Source: Lacticaseibacillus jixianensis (GTDB lineage Bacteria; Bacillota; Bacilli; Lactobacillales; Lactobacillaceae). From it: 64,000 nucleotides of DNA. Shown piece after piece: positions 53,064 to 61,244 of this stretch. The stretch spans positions 124,001 to 188,000 of the forward strand of contig NZ_RHOJ01000002.1 of NCBI RefSeq assembly GCF_003946485.1. Direction: 5' to 3'. The notes below the pieces were generated by a model, which was given only the letters and a program-made list of their open reading frames with translations, did no database searches and had not been told where the DNA came from. Numbering within the stretch: position 1 is the stretch's first letter; the number at the start of each line of letters is the position of its first letter. The translations under genes and the position numbers were made by a program.

Positions 53064-53627
53064 TCAGCTTTGCCCGGGCTCTGGCCCGGCCCCGCCGGTT
53101 TGCGGCGCATTCTTGCTTGGCAGCAGATCGATCACGAGCTCAAACAGGGCCGTGGCCAGGATCAAGGCGCCACCGATGGCACTGACCCAAGGCTGAGCGT
53201 TCAAGGACCCAGCGCTCAGCAGGGTCGCGCCAAGGCCGGCCGCGCCGTAGAACCCCACCAGCCACCACCAGGACCACCCCGCGTCCCGATAGCGGCGCAC
53301 CTCCAGTGAAAGGGTCGGCACCACGATCGCCAGCCCGATGATGCAGCCCACCAGCATCAGCCAGAGGAAGGCAAAAAGTCGCGCCATGTCGCCGGCAAAC
53401 ATCCGGTCGATCCCATGGTCGTTCACCAGGATCAAGACACCACAGCCGATCAAGCACGCCGCAACGATCGATCGCCACAACGCGACCCACCAGTACTCAC
53501 TGCGGCTGGAGCGGCCGGTAAAGTTAACGTAATTGGCAAAAAAGCCCAGTAGGGACCGGAAGAAACCGGCCCGGTAGTACTTATTGCCCGCCTGGCGCTG
53601 AATCTCGGCACTGACTGGTTTGGCCAT
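53064..53627 (-). CDS. DUF805 membrane protein
   Basis: A 187-residue protein with four membrane helices in the DUF805 pattern: FANYVNFTGRSSRSEYWWVALW (about 30-51) and LEVRRYRDAGWSWWWL (about 107-122). ATG 53627 follows GGAGGCG; a longer in-frame start lacks spacing. Function unknown in the family. Single gene inserted between tig and clpX. Confidence 0.83.
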   Translation of the reverse strand: MAKPVSAEIQRQAGNKYYRAGFFRSLLGFFANYVNFTGRSSRSEYWWVALWRSIVAACLIGCGVLILVNDHGIDRMFAGDMARLFAFLWLMLVGCIIGLAIVVPTLSLEVRRYRDAGWSWWWLVGFYGAAGLGATLLSAGSLNAQPWVSAIGGALILATALFELVIDLLPSKNAPQTGGAGPEPGQS

Positions 53628-53742
53628 CACGTCGCCTCCCACTTTAATGACTCCAGCATACCCGTCCGCCTGCTTACTGTCACCATTTCCGTTTCCGCGC
53701 GCCTGGCATCAACCAACTTTCATCCGCACAAGCCGCTGGTGA

Positions 53743-53943
53743 TCACCCAGCGCCCAGCAGCAGAGCCAACACCCCGGCAACAATAGCGGCTAGGCCGATG
53801 GTCATGATCAAGCGGCGGGCCCTGAGGCTCAGGCCGCGGCGGCGGGCAAGCAGTATCAGGGCGACGCCGCTGAGGATGATCAGCAGCGCGTGTTTGCCGG
53901 GCCCACCGGCGAGGCGAACGATCAAACGTGATAGTCGAAGCAT
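53743..53943 (-). CDS. Small two-helix membrane protein, unknown
   Basis: A 66-residue basic protein with two hydrophobic helices (about 19-33 and 46-64) separated by RRRGLSLRARR. A perfect AGGAGG is 7 bp upstream of the ATG. No family recognised. It lies downstream of tig on the same strand, after the tig terminator. Confidence 0.6.
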   Translation of the reverse strand: MLRLSRLIVRLAGGPGKHALLIILSGVALILLARRRGLSLRARRLIMTIGLAAIVAGVLALLLGAG

Positions 53944-54000
53944 AGCCTACCTCCTGAAGAATTGACCACTCGCACCAAGCCAGCTGGTCATTTTGATAGC

Positions 54001-54029
54001 AAAACACCCCTCGCCGCGGCGAGAGGTGT
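54001..54029 (-). terminator. tig terminator
   Basis: ACACCTCTCGCC and GGCGAGGGGTGT (minus strand) pair almost perfectly around GC, followed by TTTT. Confidence 0.92.
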
Positions 54030-54044
54030 CAGCCAGTTCAATCA

Positions 54045-55394
54045 TTACTTAGCGTCTGTATCAGCCTTGGCATCGTCCTTGGCATCAGCTTTCGAATCAG
54101 CCTTAGGCGCGACTTCCTTAGCAGAGTCAGTGATGATCGTGATCGCATCCTGGACGCCGATATCGTGCTTCAGCATGTTGTCGGTGAGGGCCTTGCGCAC
54201 GGCCTTCTCTTCCATGTTGTATTCGTCGGCAAGGCGCTTGATCTCAGCTTGGACCTGATCGTCGGTCGGCTCGATCTTTTCTGCCTTGACCACGGCTTCA
54301 AGCACGAGGTTCGTCTTGACGCGGCTCTCAGCGTTAGCGGCGAACTGCTTCTTCAGGTCGTCTTCTGAGGTGCCGGTGAGCTGGAAGTACATCTGCGGAG
54401 AGATCCCCTGCTGCTGCATGGAGCTCATGTACTGGTTCATCTGGTTGTCGACTTCAGTGTCGATCATGGCCTGAGGGATCGCCGGGATCGTCGCGTTGTC
54501 AACCGCCTTGGCAATGGCCTGTTCCTGGATGGCGTCCTTAGCGGCGTCGTCCTTCTTGGCCTGCAAGTCTGAACGTATCTTCAGCTTGAGTTCTTCAAGC
54601 GTGTCAACGTCTTCGTCGTCCAGATCCTTGGCGAAGTCGTCGTCAAGCTTTGGCAGTTCCTTGCTCTTGACTTCGTGGATGGTCGTCTTGAATTCGGCGT
54701 CCTTACCCTCGAGTTCCTTGGCCTGGTAGTCGTCCGGGAAGGTGACCTTGACGGTGACTTCATCGCCCGCCTTGTGGCCGATCAGTTGGTCTTCAAAGCC
54801 AGGGATGAAGGAGTTGGAGCCCAGCTCCAAGGAGTAGTTCTTGGCCGAGCCGCCATCGAATTCCTTGCCGTCCACGGTGCCGACGTAATCGATCGTGACG
54901 GTGTCGCCCTTAGCTGCTTCGCCGTCTTCTTTAAGCACGAGTTCGGCTTGGCTCTTCTGCTTGTCTTCAAGTTCTTTTTGGACGTCTTCGTCAGAAACGG
55001 TGGTGTCCTGCTTGTCGACTTCAAGCCCCTTGTAGTCGCCCAGCTTAACTTCTGGGGCAACGGTAACGGTCGCTTTGATGACCCAAGGCTTGCCCTCGTC
55101 CATCGAATCAATGTCGATCTTCGGCTGGTCGACCGGGTCGATGCCGGCTTCTTGAACGGCAGCATCGTAGGCGTCTGGCAGAACAACGTTCAGGCCGTCT
55201 TCGTACAGCGCAGCTTCGCCGTACATGCGGTCGAACACGGTGCGAGACACGTGGCCCTTACGGAAGCCCGGCACGTTCAGGTTCTTCTTAACGCGGTTGA
55301 ACGCCTTGTCCAGCCCTTCCTTGATTTTATCTTGCGCGATTTCGAAGGTCAAAACGCCTTCCGTGTCGCCTTTCTTTTCCCAGTTTGCAGCCAT
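54045..55394 (-). CDS. tig: Trigger factor
   Basis: A 449-residue ribosome-associated chaperone: N-terminal ribosome-binding domain with the signature FRKGHVSR (about 44-51), FKBP-type prolyl isomerase domain ([21 protein letters not shown], about 160-180) and helical C-terminal substrate domain. The last 20 residues are a repeated Lys/Ala/Asp tail ([18 protein letters not shown]), a common low-complexity extension in lactobacilli. GGAGGG precedes the ATG. Confidence 0.96.
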   Translation of the reverse strand: MAANWEKKGDTEGVLTFEIAQDKIKEGLDKAFNRVKKNLNVPGFRKGHVSRTVFDRMYGEAALYEDGLNVVLPDAYDAAVQEAGIDPVDQPKIDIDSMDEGKPWVIKATVTVAPEVKLGDYKGLEVDKQDTTVSDEDVQKELEDKQKSQAELVLKEDGEAAKGDTVTIDYVGTVDGKEFDGGSAKNYSLELGSNSFIPGFEDQLIGHKAGDEVTVKVTFPDDYQAKELEGKDAEFKTTIHEVKSKELPKLDDDFAKDLDDEDVDTLEELKLKIRSDLQAKKDDAAKDAIQEQAIAKAVDNATIPAIPQAMIDTEVDNQMNQYMSSMQQQGISPQMYFQLTGTSEDDLKKQFAANAESRVKTNLVLEAVVKAEKIEPTDDQVQAEIKRLADEYNMEEKAVRKALTDNMLKHDIGVQDAITIITDSAKEVAPKADSKADAKDDAKADTDAK

Positions 55395-55442
55395 GATATT
55401 CCCTCCGACTATTTTCTGTTATTCGTATTGCATACTTTATGT

Positions 55443-55471
55443 ATGATACGCGAAAAGCCCGCCTTTGTAAA
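55443..55471 (-). promoter_or_regulatory. tig promoter lying on the upstream terminator
   Basis: Minus-strand TTTACA (55466-55471), 17-bp spacer, TATCAT (55443-55448). It overlaps the hairpin that ends the PepSY lipoprotein gene (55453-55483), a compact arrangement. Confidence 0.6.
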
Positions 55472-55483
55472 CGCCGGGCGGGC
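55453..55483 (-). terminator. Terminator of the PepSY lipoprotein gene
   Basis: GCCCGCC and GGCGGGC (minus strand) with a 13-base loop and TTTT tail. Confidence 0.8.
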
Positions 55484-55508
55484 CTGCCAAGAAAAAAACT
55501 TTACGCGG

Positions 55509-56087
55509 CTAATCGTCAAGCACGGCCTCACCCGCAATGCCGGTGTACGGATCCACGTGCACCACGTGTTCGCCCTTGGCGTGCTGCAAGGAAACCTCCC
55601 ACATTGCCTTCGCGTGGTCAACGCTGAGGTCCCACTCGGTGGCAGTGCTGCCATCAAGCTTGGCGGTCGCCGCCTTAGTGATCACTTCAAGCGACTTCAA
55701 CCCCGCCCGGTCGATGGCCGCATCGTGGTCGTCAGTCGTCTCCTCCTCATCGCGCAGGACCGTACCGGTCTCCGCATCGATGGTCAGCTCGTGCTCGATG
55801 GTGCCTTCTTTACCCGTGATCTCGTACTCGTACTTGCCGCCTTCTTGGTCAAGCTTGACGGCGGTCACCTCAGCCTTGGGGTGGGCCTTCAAGAAAATAT
55901 CCCAGGCCGCGGTGACCGTCTGCTTTGGTAAGGTCTGTACGGCTGCATCCTTACCGCTTGAAGCGGACGCCTTTTTGCTCGTCTGGCTGCTTGGCGCCTG
56001 ATCCTCGTGGTCATCGTCGTCGTGTTCGCATGCGGCCAGTCCGATCGTGCTGAGCGCGACGAGGGCGATCAGTGTGCGTTTAAACAT
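55509..56087 (-). CDS. PepSY-domain lipoprotein
   Basis: A 192-residue protein with a lipoprotein signal peptide (LSTIGLAACEH; lipid-modified Cys at residue 20), an Asp/His-rich stretch just after it, a Ser/Lys-rich linker, and two PepSY-like repeats (TVTAAWDIFLKAHPKAEVTAVKLD and the C-terminal AGLKSLEVITKAATAKLDG ... VHVDPYTGIAG). PepSY proteins are thought to modulate extracytoplasmic peptidases; the HDDDDHED run could bind metal. Surface-anchored. Single gene. Confidence 0.85.
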   Translation of the reverse strand: MFKRTLIALVALSTIGLAACEHDDDDHEDQAPSSQTSKKASASSGKDAAVQTLPKQTVTAAWDIFLKAHPKAEVTAVKLDQEGGKYEYEITGKEGTIEHELTIDAETGTVLRDEEETTDDHDAAIDRAGLKSLEVITKAATAKLDGSTATEWDLSVDHAKAMWEVSLQHAKGEHVVHVDPYTGIAGEAVLDD

Positions 56088-56191
56088 TTCCCTTACCCCT
56101 TTCGACTATGTTCTTCTTTAAGTGTAACAAATTCAGTGCGGTAATCACATGGATAAGGAAAAGGTGGCCGTTCTCTAATAGGAAAGCAAAC

Positions 56192-56222
56192 AAAGGCGTC
56201 GACTCGATAAGGAGCCGGCGCC
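56192..56222 (-). terminator. trp operon terminator
   Basis: GGCGCCGGCTC and GAGTCGACGCC (minus strand) form an 11-bp stem with one mismatch and one G-U, followed by TTTG, 20 bp past trpA. Confidence 0.75.
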
Positions 56223-56241
56223 GCCTAACGATTATTAACCA

Positions 56242-57030
56242 CTAGTTGCCTACTTGTGCGGCCTGCACCGCCGCGACCATCTGCTTGGTGTACGCGCCGA
56301 TCACCGGCGCCGGGTCGGGATTGTCTGCCACCATTTGGACGATGGCAGAACCGACGATGACGCCGTCTGCTTCCTTGGCCAGCGTCTCGGCCTGCGCCGG
56401 GGTGTGGACCCCAAACCCGATGCACAGCGGCGCGTCGGTCACCTGGCGCAGCTGCTGGATCAGCTCAGGCAGGTTCACGGAGAAGCCGTCGCGCTGACCG
56501 GTAACACCCAGCGCGGACACAATGTAGATGAAGCCCGTCGCGTGCTTGACTAACTTCGGCAGCCGCGGCCCCGAGGTCGGACTGATCAGCGGGATCAAGT
56601 CGACGTGGTGCTTTTCCGTATACGGCAGGATCTCCCCCGCCTCTTCGGCCGGCAGATCGGGAATGACTAAGCCGTACACGCCGAGTTCCTCGCAGCGCGC
56701 GGTGAACTTATCGTAGCCGTACTTAAACGGAATGTTGGCGTAAGTCAGAAACACCAGCGGGACCTGCGAGCGTTCGCGGATCTTGGCCACGATGGCAAAC
56801 ACCCCGTTGACCGTGATGCCACCGGCAAACGCCCGCAGCCCGGCCGCCTGGATCACCGGCCCGTCGGCGATCGGATCGGAAAACGGCACCCCCAGCTCGA
56901 CGATGTCGGCCCCGGCATCCGCCAACGCCAGGACCTGGCTGACGGTACTGTCAGCCGACGGGTCGCCCGCCGTGACGAACGGAATGAATGCCTTGTGCCC
57001 ATTTTGAAAAACGTCTCTTAATTTACTCAA
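56242..57030 (-). CDS. trpA: Tryptophan synthase alpha chain
   Basis: A 262-residue TIM-barrel enzyme that cleaves indole-3-glycerol phosphate to indole and glyceraldehyde 3-phosphate. [11 protein letters not shown] (about 15-25), catalytic Glu in [20 protein letters not shown], catalytic Asp in [10 protein letters not shown]. The start is taken as TTG at 57030, inside the last codons of trpB (8-bp overlap); no ATG or GTG fits. It channels indole to TrpB. Confidence 0.94.
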   Translation of the reverse strand: MSKLRDVFQNGHKAFIPFVTAGDPSADSTVSQVLALADAGADIVELGVPFSDPIADGPVIQAAGLRAFAGGITVNGVFAIVAKIRERSQVPLVFLTYANIPFKYGYDKFTARCEELGVYGLVIPDLPAEEAGEILPYTEKHHVDLIPLISPTSGPRLPKLVKHATGFIYIVSALGVTGQRDGFSVNLPELIQQLRQVTDAPLCIGFGVHTPAQAETLAKEADGVIVGSAIVQMVADNPDPAPVIGAYTKQMVAAVQAAQVGN

Positions 57031-58231
57031 TGCCTTCAACCCCCCGGTACTTTGCAATGCTGGCCACGTCCTTGTCGCCGCGCCCGGACAGTGTGCAGAT
57101 GATGGTCGCGTCCTTCGGCATGGTTGGCGCAAGCTTTTGCACGTATGCCACCGCATGGCAGCTTTCGATCGCGGCGATGATGCCTTCCTCCTTGGCGATG
57201 TACTCGAACGCCGCCACCGCCTCGTCGTCGGTGATGCCGACGTAGGTCGCGCGCCCGCTGGCGGCCAGCGCCGCGTGCTCAGGCCCGATTCCTGGGTAAT
57301 CGAGCCCGGCAGAAATCGTGTAGACCTTGTCGATCTGGCCCTCATCGTTTTGCAGGAAGACCGACTTCATGCCGTGAAAAATGCCCGGGGTGCCAAGTTC
57401 CATCGTCGCCGCCGTCTTGCCGGAATGGATCCCCTTACCGGCCGCCTCGACGCCGTACAGCTTGACTCTGGGGTCATCGATGTACTCGGCAAACGAGCCG
57501 ATGGCGTTAGAGCCGCCGCCCACGCAGGCCACGATCGCGTCGGGTAGCTTGCCCTCGACGGCCTGGATCTGCTGCTTGGATTCCTTGGAGATCACGCTTT
57601 GGAACTCCTTGACCATTGCCGGGTAAGGCGCCGGGCCCATCGCGGACCCGATCAGATAGTACGTGTCATCGGGATGGGCGGCCCAGTCCTGCAGCGCCGC
57701 GTTGACGGCGTCCTTGAGCAGTCCTTGACCGGACGTGATCGGCCGCACCTTGGCCCCGAGCAGTTCCATCCGGTACACGTTCAGGCGCTGGCGCTCGGTG
57801 TCCTCCTTGCCCATGAAGATCTCACAGTCCATGCCGAACAGCGCCGCCGCCGTGGCCGTGGCCACGCCGTGCTGGCCGGCCCCGGTTTCGGCGATCAGGC
57901 GGGTCTTACCCAGCTTCTTAGCCAGCAGCACCTGGCCCAGCACGTTGTTGATCTTGTGGGCGCCGGTGTGATTGAGGTCCTCGCGCTTGAGGTAGATCTT
58001 CGCGCCGCCGAGGTCTTCGGTCATATTCTTCGCGTAATAAAGCAGCGACGGCCGGTTGGCGTAGTTGTTCAGCAGGTCGTGAAACTCTTTTTGAAAAGCC
58101 GGATCCGTCTTGCATGCCTCGAAGGCCTGGGTCAGCTTATCCAGCTCGGCCATCAGGGTCTCGGGCACGTACTGGCCGCCGAATTCCCCGAAGCGATTAT
58201 CTTGTTTAGCTGTCTGATTATCTTTTAACAT
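57023..58231 (-). CDS. trpB: Tryptophan synthase beta chain
   Basis: A 402-residue PLP enzyme that joins indole and serine. [14 protein letters not shown] start, PLP Lys in [13 protein letters not shown], the [13 protein letters not shown] loop and GGGSNAIG phosphate cup are all present. ATG 58231 follows AAAGGAAC; it overlaps trpF by 14 bp. TrpB1 type (partner of TrpA). Confidence 0.96.
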   Translation of the reverse strand: MLKDNQTAKQDNRFGEFGGQYVPETLMAELDKLTQAFEACKTDPAFQKEFHDLLNNYANRPSLLYYAKNMTEDLGGAKIYLKREDLNHTGAHKINNVLGQVLLAKKLGKTRLIAETGAGQHGVATATAAALFGMDCEIFMGKEDTERQRLNVYRMELLGAKVRPITSGQGLLKDAVNAALQDWAAHPDDTYYLIGSAMGPAPYPAMVKEFQSVISKESKQQIQAVEGKLPDAIVACVGGGSNAIGSFAEYIDDPRVKLYGVEAAGKGIHSGKTAATMELGTPGIFHGMKSVFLQNDEGQIDKVYTISAGLDYPGIGPEHAALAASGRATYVGITDDEAVAAFEYIAKEEGIIAAIESCHAVAYVQKLAPTMPKDATIICTLSGRGDKDVASIAKYRGVEGIE

Positions 58232-58811
58232 CTGAAAAGTTCCTTTCTGTCTCACGAACCGCGACGACGAAGGCCTGCACCTTCGCCGCGTCTTTGCGGC
58301 CTTTAGTTTCTAGGCGGCTGGACGCATCAACCAATGCCGGGTGCGTGCAGGCGATCGCCGCTTGCACGTTGCCGCCGTCCAGGCCGCCCGCCAGCATCAG
58401 CGGCCGGTTAACCCTGGGCAAGTGATGCCAGTCCAGCGTCTGCCCGGAGCCGTCGCCGGCGTCCAGCAGCGCCAGGTCGGCCGTCGTGGTCGGCTGCTCC
58501 GCCGTCACCCGGGCGAACACTGTGAAGCCCAGCGCATGCAAGGCGGCCACTAGGCTTGGGGCCGCCGGCCGGTGCAGCTGCACCGTGGTGATGCCGGGCC
58601 GAAGCTTGGCTAACTGGTCCAAGTCGGGCGCGACCACCACGGCCACCGGCGTGATGCCGGCTGCTAGGCCCGCCGCCAGCGCCAGCGCGTGCTTGGGGCT
58701 GACTTGATGGCGCCCCGCCGCCAGGACGAACCCCGCGTAATCGGGGTGGACGCGGTTCACCAGGGCCACGTCCGCTGGGGTCATCAGCCCGCACACCTTC
58801 ACCGCCGTCAT
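58218..58811 (-). CDS. trpF: Phosphoribosylanthranilate isomerase
   Basis: A 197-residue TIM barrel. [11 protein letters not shown] has the catalytic Cys (residue 7); the catalytic Asp is in [30 protein letters not shown] binds phosphate. It converts PRA to CdRP. Its start overlaps trpC by 4 bp. Confidence 0.93.
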   Translation of the reverse strand: MTAVKVCGLMTPADVALVNRVHPDYAGFVLAAGRHQVSPKHALALAAGLAAGITPVAVVVAPDLDQLAKLRPGITTVQLHRPAAPSLVAALHALGFTVFARVTAEQPTTTADLALLDAGDGSGQTLDWHHLPRVNRPLMLAGGLDGGNVQAAIACTHPALVDASSRLETKGRKDAAKVQAFVVAVRETERNFSDVKR

Positions 58812-59605
58812 GCTTGCCCCTGCTGGACGACGCGGCGGTACTCGCGGATCGTCGCGCTTCGGTCTGGCGCCTTCATGAAGGTCTCACCGATCAGAGCGCC
58901 GTTGAGTCCGCCGGCCTGCAGGGCCTGCAGCTGGCTGGGCTTGGTCACTCCGCTTTCGGCGATCACCGCGATCTCGCGCGGGATCAGCTTGCGCCGGCGA
59001 ATGCTGTTTTGAAAATCGACGCTGAAGTCGCGCAGGTCGCGGTTGTTGACGCCCATCAGCTGCGGGTGAAGTGGCAAGGCGCGGGCGATCTCGGCTTCCG
59101 AGTGGCACTCGACCAGCGGCAGCAGGCCCATGGCCAGGGTGTAATCGTACAGCGCGCGGAGCTGCTCGCCCGGCAGGATCGCCGCGATCAGCAGCACCAG
59201 CGTCGCACCGCTAGCTCTTGCCTGGTCAATCATGTAGCGGTCGATGGTGAAGTCCTTGCGCAGCACCGGCGTTTTCACGGTCTGCGTGACCGCCTTCAGG
59301 TCCGCCAGGCTGCCGTGAAAATAATCGGGTTCGGTCAGGACCGAAATGGCATCGACCCCGGCTTCTTCGTACTCACTGGCAATTTGGGTCACCGGAAAAC
59401 TTGCGGCGATCTGGCCCTTGCTGGGCGAGGCCTGCTTGCACTCGGCGATGATGCCGAAATGCTGGTGGAGCGTTGCGGGCAGCGTCGCGGCTGCCTGGGG
59501 CGCTGGGGTGGCCAGCGCCTGCTCGTGCAAAACCGCTGGGGCCAATTCAGCCTTTTCCCGAATTAACCGCTGTTTTGTCGCGGCCACTAGGTCGTCCAGA
59601 ATCAT
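58808..59605 (-). CDS. trpC: Indole-3-glycerol phosphate synthase
   Basis: A 265-residue TIM barrel. IIAECKQASPSKG (catalytic Lys region, about 52-64), LRKDFTIDRYMIDQARASGA, and VIAESGVTKPSQ are conserved. It closes the indole ring from CdRP. Overlaps trpD by 4 bp; separate from trpF, not fused. Confidence 0.95.
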   Translation of the reverse strand: MILDDLVAATKQRLIREKAELAPAVLHEQALATPAPQAAATLPATLHQHFGIIAECKQASPSKGQIAASFPVTQIASEYEEAGVDAISVLTEPDYFHGSLADLKAVTQTVKTPVLRKDFTIDRYMIDQARASGATLVLLIAAILPGEQLRALYDYTLAMGLLPLVECHSEAEIARALPLHPQLMGVNNRDLRDFSVDFQNSIRRRKLIPREIAVIAESGVTKPSQLQALQAGGLNGALIGETFMKAPDRSATIREYRRVVQQGQA

Positions 59606-60627
59606 GCGCTCACCTCAACGTGATCAACTGCTAATGCATCATCCAGCTGTTTGATGGCCGCACCCGAATCAATGGTCTGGCGGGCCAGGTCGACGCCGGC
59701 CTGGATCGTCGCCACCGCGCCCGTCAGGCTCAGTGCCACCCCGGCGTTGAAGATGACGGCGTCGCGCTTAGCCCCCTGGTCTTTGCCGCTCAACACCGCT
59801 CGCGTGATCTGCGCGTTTTGCGCCGGCGTGCCGCCCACCAGGGCCTTTTTGTCGGCAAGCTTGAAGCCGTAATCTTCCGGGTTCAGGGTCAGCGGTTCGA
59901 ACTGGCCATTGCGGATGCGGATCGCATCGGTCGGGCCGGTGACGGTGACTTCGTCCAGGCCGTCCTCGCCGTGGATCACCATGCCGGACGTCACGCCGAG
60001 CTGGCTGATGGCCTCGGCCATCGGCTGCATCAGGTCCTTGCTGTAGACCCCGAGCAGCTCGTAGGTCGGCCGCGCCGGGTTGGCCAGCGGCCCGATCAGA
60101 TTGAAGATTGTCGGAAAGCCGAGTTCCTTGCGGGCTGGGCCCACAAAGCGCATTGACGGGTGGTACTTTTGCGCGAACAGGAAGCAGAAGTTATAGTCGT
60201 TTAGCAGTGCCGCCGATTTTTCCGGCGAGGCGTTGATGTCAAACCCCAGCGCCTCGAGCACATCGGCCGCCCCACTCTTGGACGACGCCGCGCGGTTGCC
60301 ATGCTTGGCGATCTTGACCCCGGCCGCGGCGATGACAAACATCGAAGTGGTCGAAATATTGAAGGAATCGCTGTGGTCGCCGCCAGTGCCGACCACTTCA
60401 AGCACTTTGGCCTGCGGGTCAAACGGCAAGGCCTTGCGCCGCAGGGAGTCCGCCGCGCCGGCGATTTCCTGGGGCCGCACCCCCTTGGCCGCCATCGCGG
60501 TCAGGTAGCTGGCGATCATCGTCGCGTCCGCCGTACCGGAAGTCAGTTCGTCGTGGGCTTCTTTCGTCTGGTCAAAGGTCAGGTCTTCGTGGTTGATCAA
60601 GGTGTTGATTGCTTCGTGTAATGTCAT
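59602..60627 (-). CDS. trpD: Anthranilate phosphoribosyltransferase
   Basis: A 341-residue enzyme that attaches PRPP to anthranilate. VGTGGDHSDSFNIST (about 79-93) binds PRPP; KHGNRAASSKSGAADVLEALG and GVYSKDL are family motifs. It is the first gene of the operon behind the T-box leader; no trpE or trpG lies in the window, so anthranilate must be made by genes elsewhere or taken up. Confidence 0.96.
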   Translation of the reverse strand: MTLHEAINTLINHEDLTFDQTKEAHDELTSGTADATMIASYLTAMAAKGVRPQEIAGAADSLRRKALPFDPQAKVLEVVGTGGDHSDSFNISTTSMFVIAAAGVKIAKHGNRAASSKSGAADVLEALGFDINASPEKSAALLNDYNFCFLFAQKYHPSMRFVGPARKELGFPTIFNLIGPLANPARPTYELLGVYSKDLMQPMAEAISQLGVTSGMVIHGEDGLDEVTVTGPTDAIRIRNGQFEPLTLNPEDYGFKLADKKALVGGTPAQNAQITRAVLSGKDQGAKRDAVIFNAGVALSLTGAVATIQAGVDLARQTIDSGAAIKQLDDALAVDHVEVSA

Positions 60628-60722
60628 GATTTTTCTCCTCGTTGAAATCCTGAAGTGTCAGTCTGCCAATGCGGAGCCGCCATCGTTTGTTTGCCATTTT
60701 TATTGCCACCTTTGCAAGAATA

Positions 60723-60766
60723 CAAAAAGCTCGCCCATAAACAGTCTTGCTGTTTAAGGACGAGCT
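60723..60766 (-). terminator. T-box attenuator terminator
   Basis: AGCTCG...AAACAG and CTGTTT...CGAGCT (minus strand) form an interrupted stem followed by TTTTT. It competes with the antiterminator formed by the T-box sequence. Confidence 0.9.
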
Positions 60767-60770
60767 CTCA

Positions 60771-61125
60771 CTCGCGGTGCCACCTTAATTGGACCGGACC
60801 GCCGCTTGACGATCCACTGTCCCCCTTTGCACAGGGCTAACACCCTGCCGGCAGCTGACGTGTGCCAGACGTGCTTCCTGACTCACCAAACGAGTTCCGA
60901 AAAGCAACGGAGAAGCGTCTAGCTAAGCCGTGAGCCTCGGGCAAAAAACGCCCAATGCTCACGTCTACGCTAGCCGTTCTCCTAAAAACGCTTTTCTCCA
61001 CTCTCTGGTTTTTGGGCAGCCCCTCGGTGGTCCATTTAACTATCTGCGTTCGACGACACTCACAGCTTCGGTCGCTCTCTGGGCGTGCACAATAGTCTTG
61101 ATCTCCACCTCATCGGTTTATGGAC
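60771..61125 (-). promoter_or_regulatory. Tryptophan T-box leader of trpDCFBA
   Basis: Minus strand. AAGGTGGCACCGCGAG (60771-60786) is the T-box antiterminator sequence. Upstream, GATGAGGTGGAGA, then AGAGAGCGACCGAAGCTGTGA (61060-61080 region) match the stem I base and distal elements, and TGG (61032-61034, followed by A) is the specifier, reading tryptophan. Uncharged tRNA-Trp would stabilise antitermination. A structured intergenic repeat is inserted between stem I and the antiterminator. This accounts for most of the 617-bp gap between trpD and lacZ. Confidence 0.93.
60901..60996. repeat. Multi-stem structured repeat inside the T-box leader
   Basis: AAAAGC/GCTTTT outer arm, AACG, GGAGAA (60910-60915) / TTCTCC (60978-60983), CTAGC/GCTAG, GTGAGC (60931-60936) / GCTCAC (60958-60963), CTC, GGGC-AAAAAAC-GCCC, AAT, then TAAAAACGC. 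Same layout and constant loops as the copies at 19.6, 30 and 47.7 kb. It lacks the GCACCTT boundaries. On the T-box transcript it is read in the reverse orientation. Confidence 0.8.
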
Positions 61126-61146
61126 GTGCTTATTTGATTAGCTCTT

Positions 61147-61175
61147 ATACTAATCACATTCTCATCTTGCGTCAA
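61147..61175 (-). promoter_or_regulatory. trp operon promoter
   Basis: Minus-strand TTGACG (61170-61175), 17-bp spacer, TAGTAT (61147-61152), placing transcription start at the 5' end of the T-box leader. I see no clear terminator between lacZ and this promoter. Confidence 0.75.
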
Positions 61176-61244
61176 TGGTTTTCACATAATTAATTTGGCG
61201 AAACCATGAAAATTTCTGCTGGCGTTCGCGCAAAAATGTCGCCA

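Noticed and set aside
60655-61193. Protein-coding frames upstream of trpD on the plus strand
   Set aside because: The region is explained by the T-box leader and the embedded repeat on the opposite strand.
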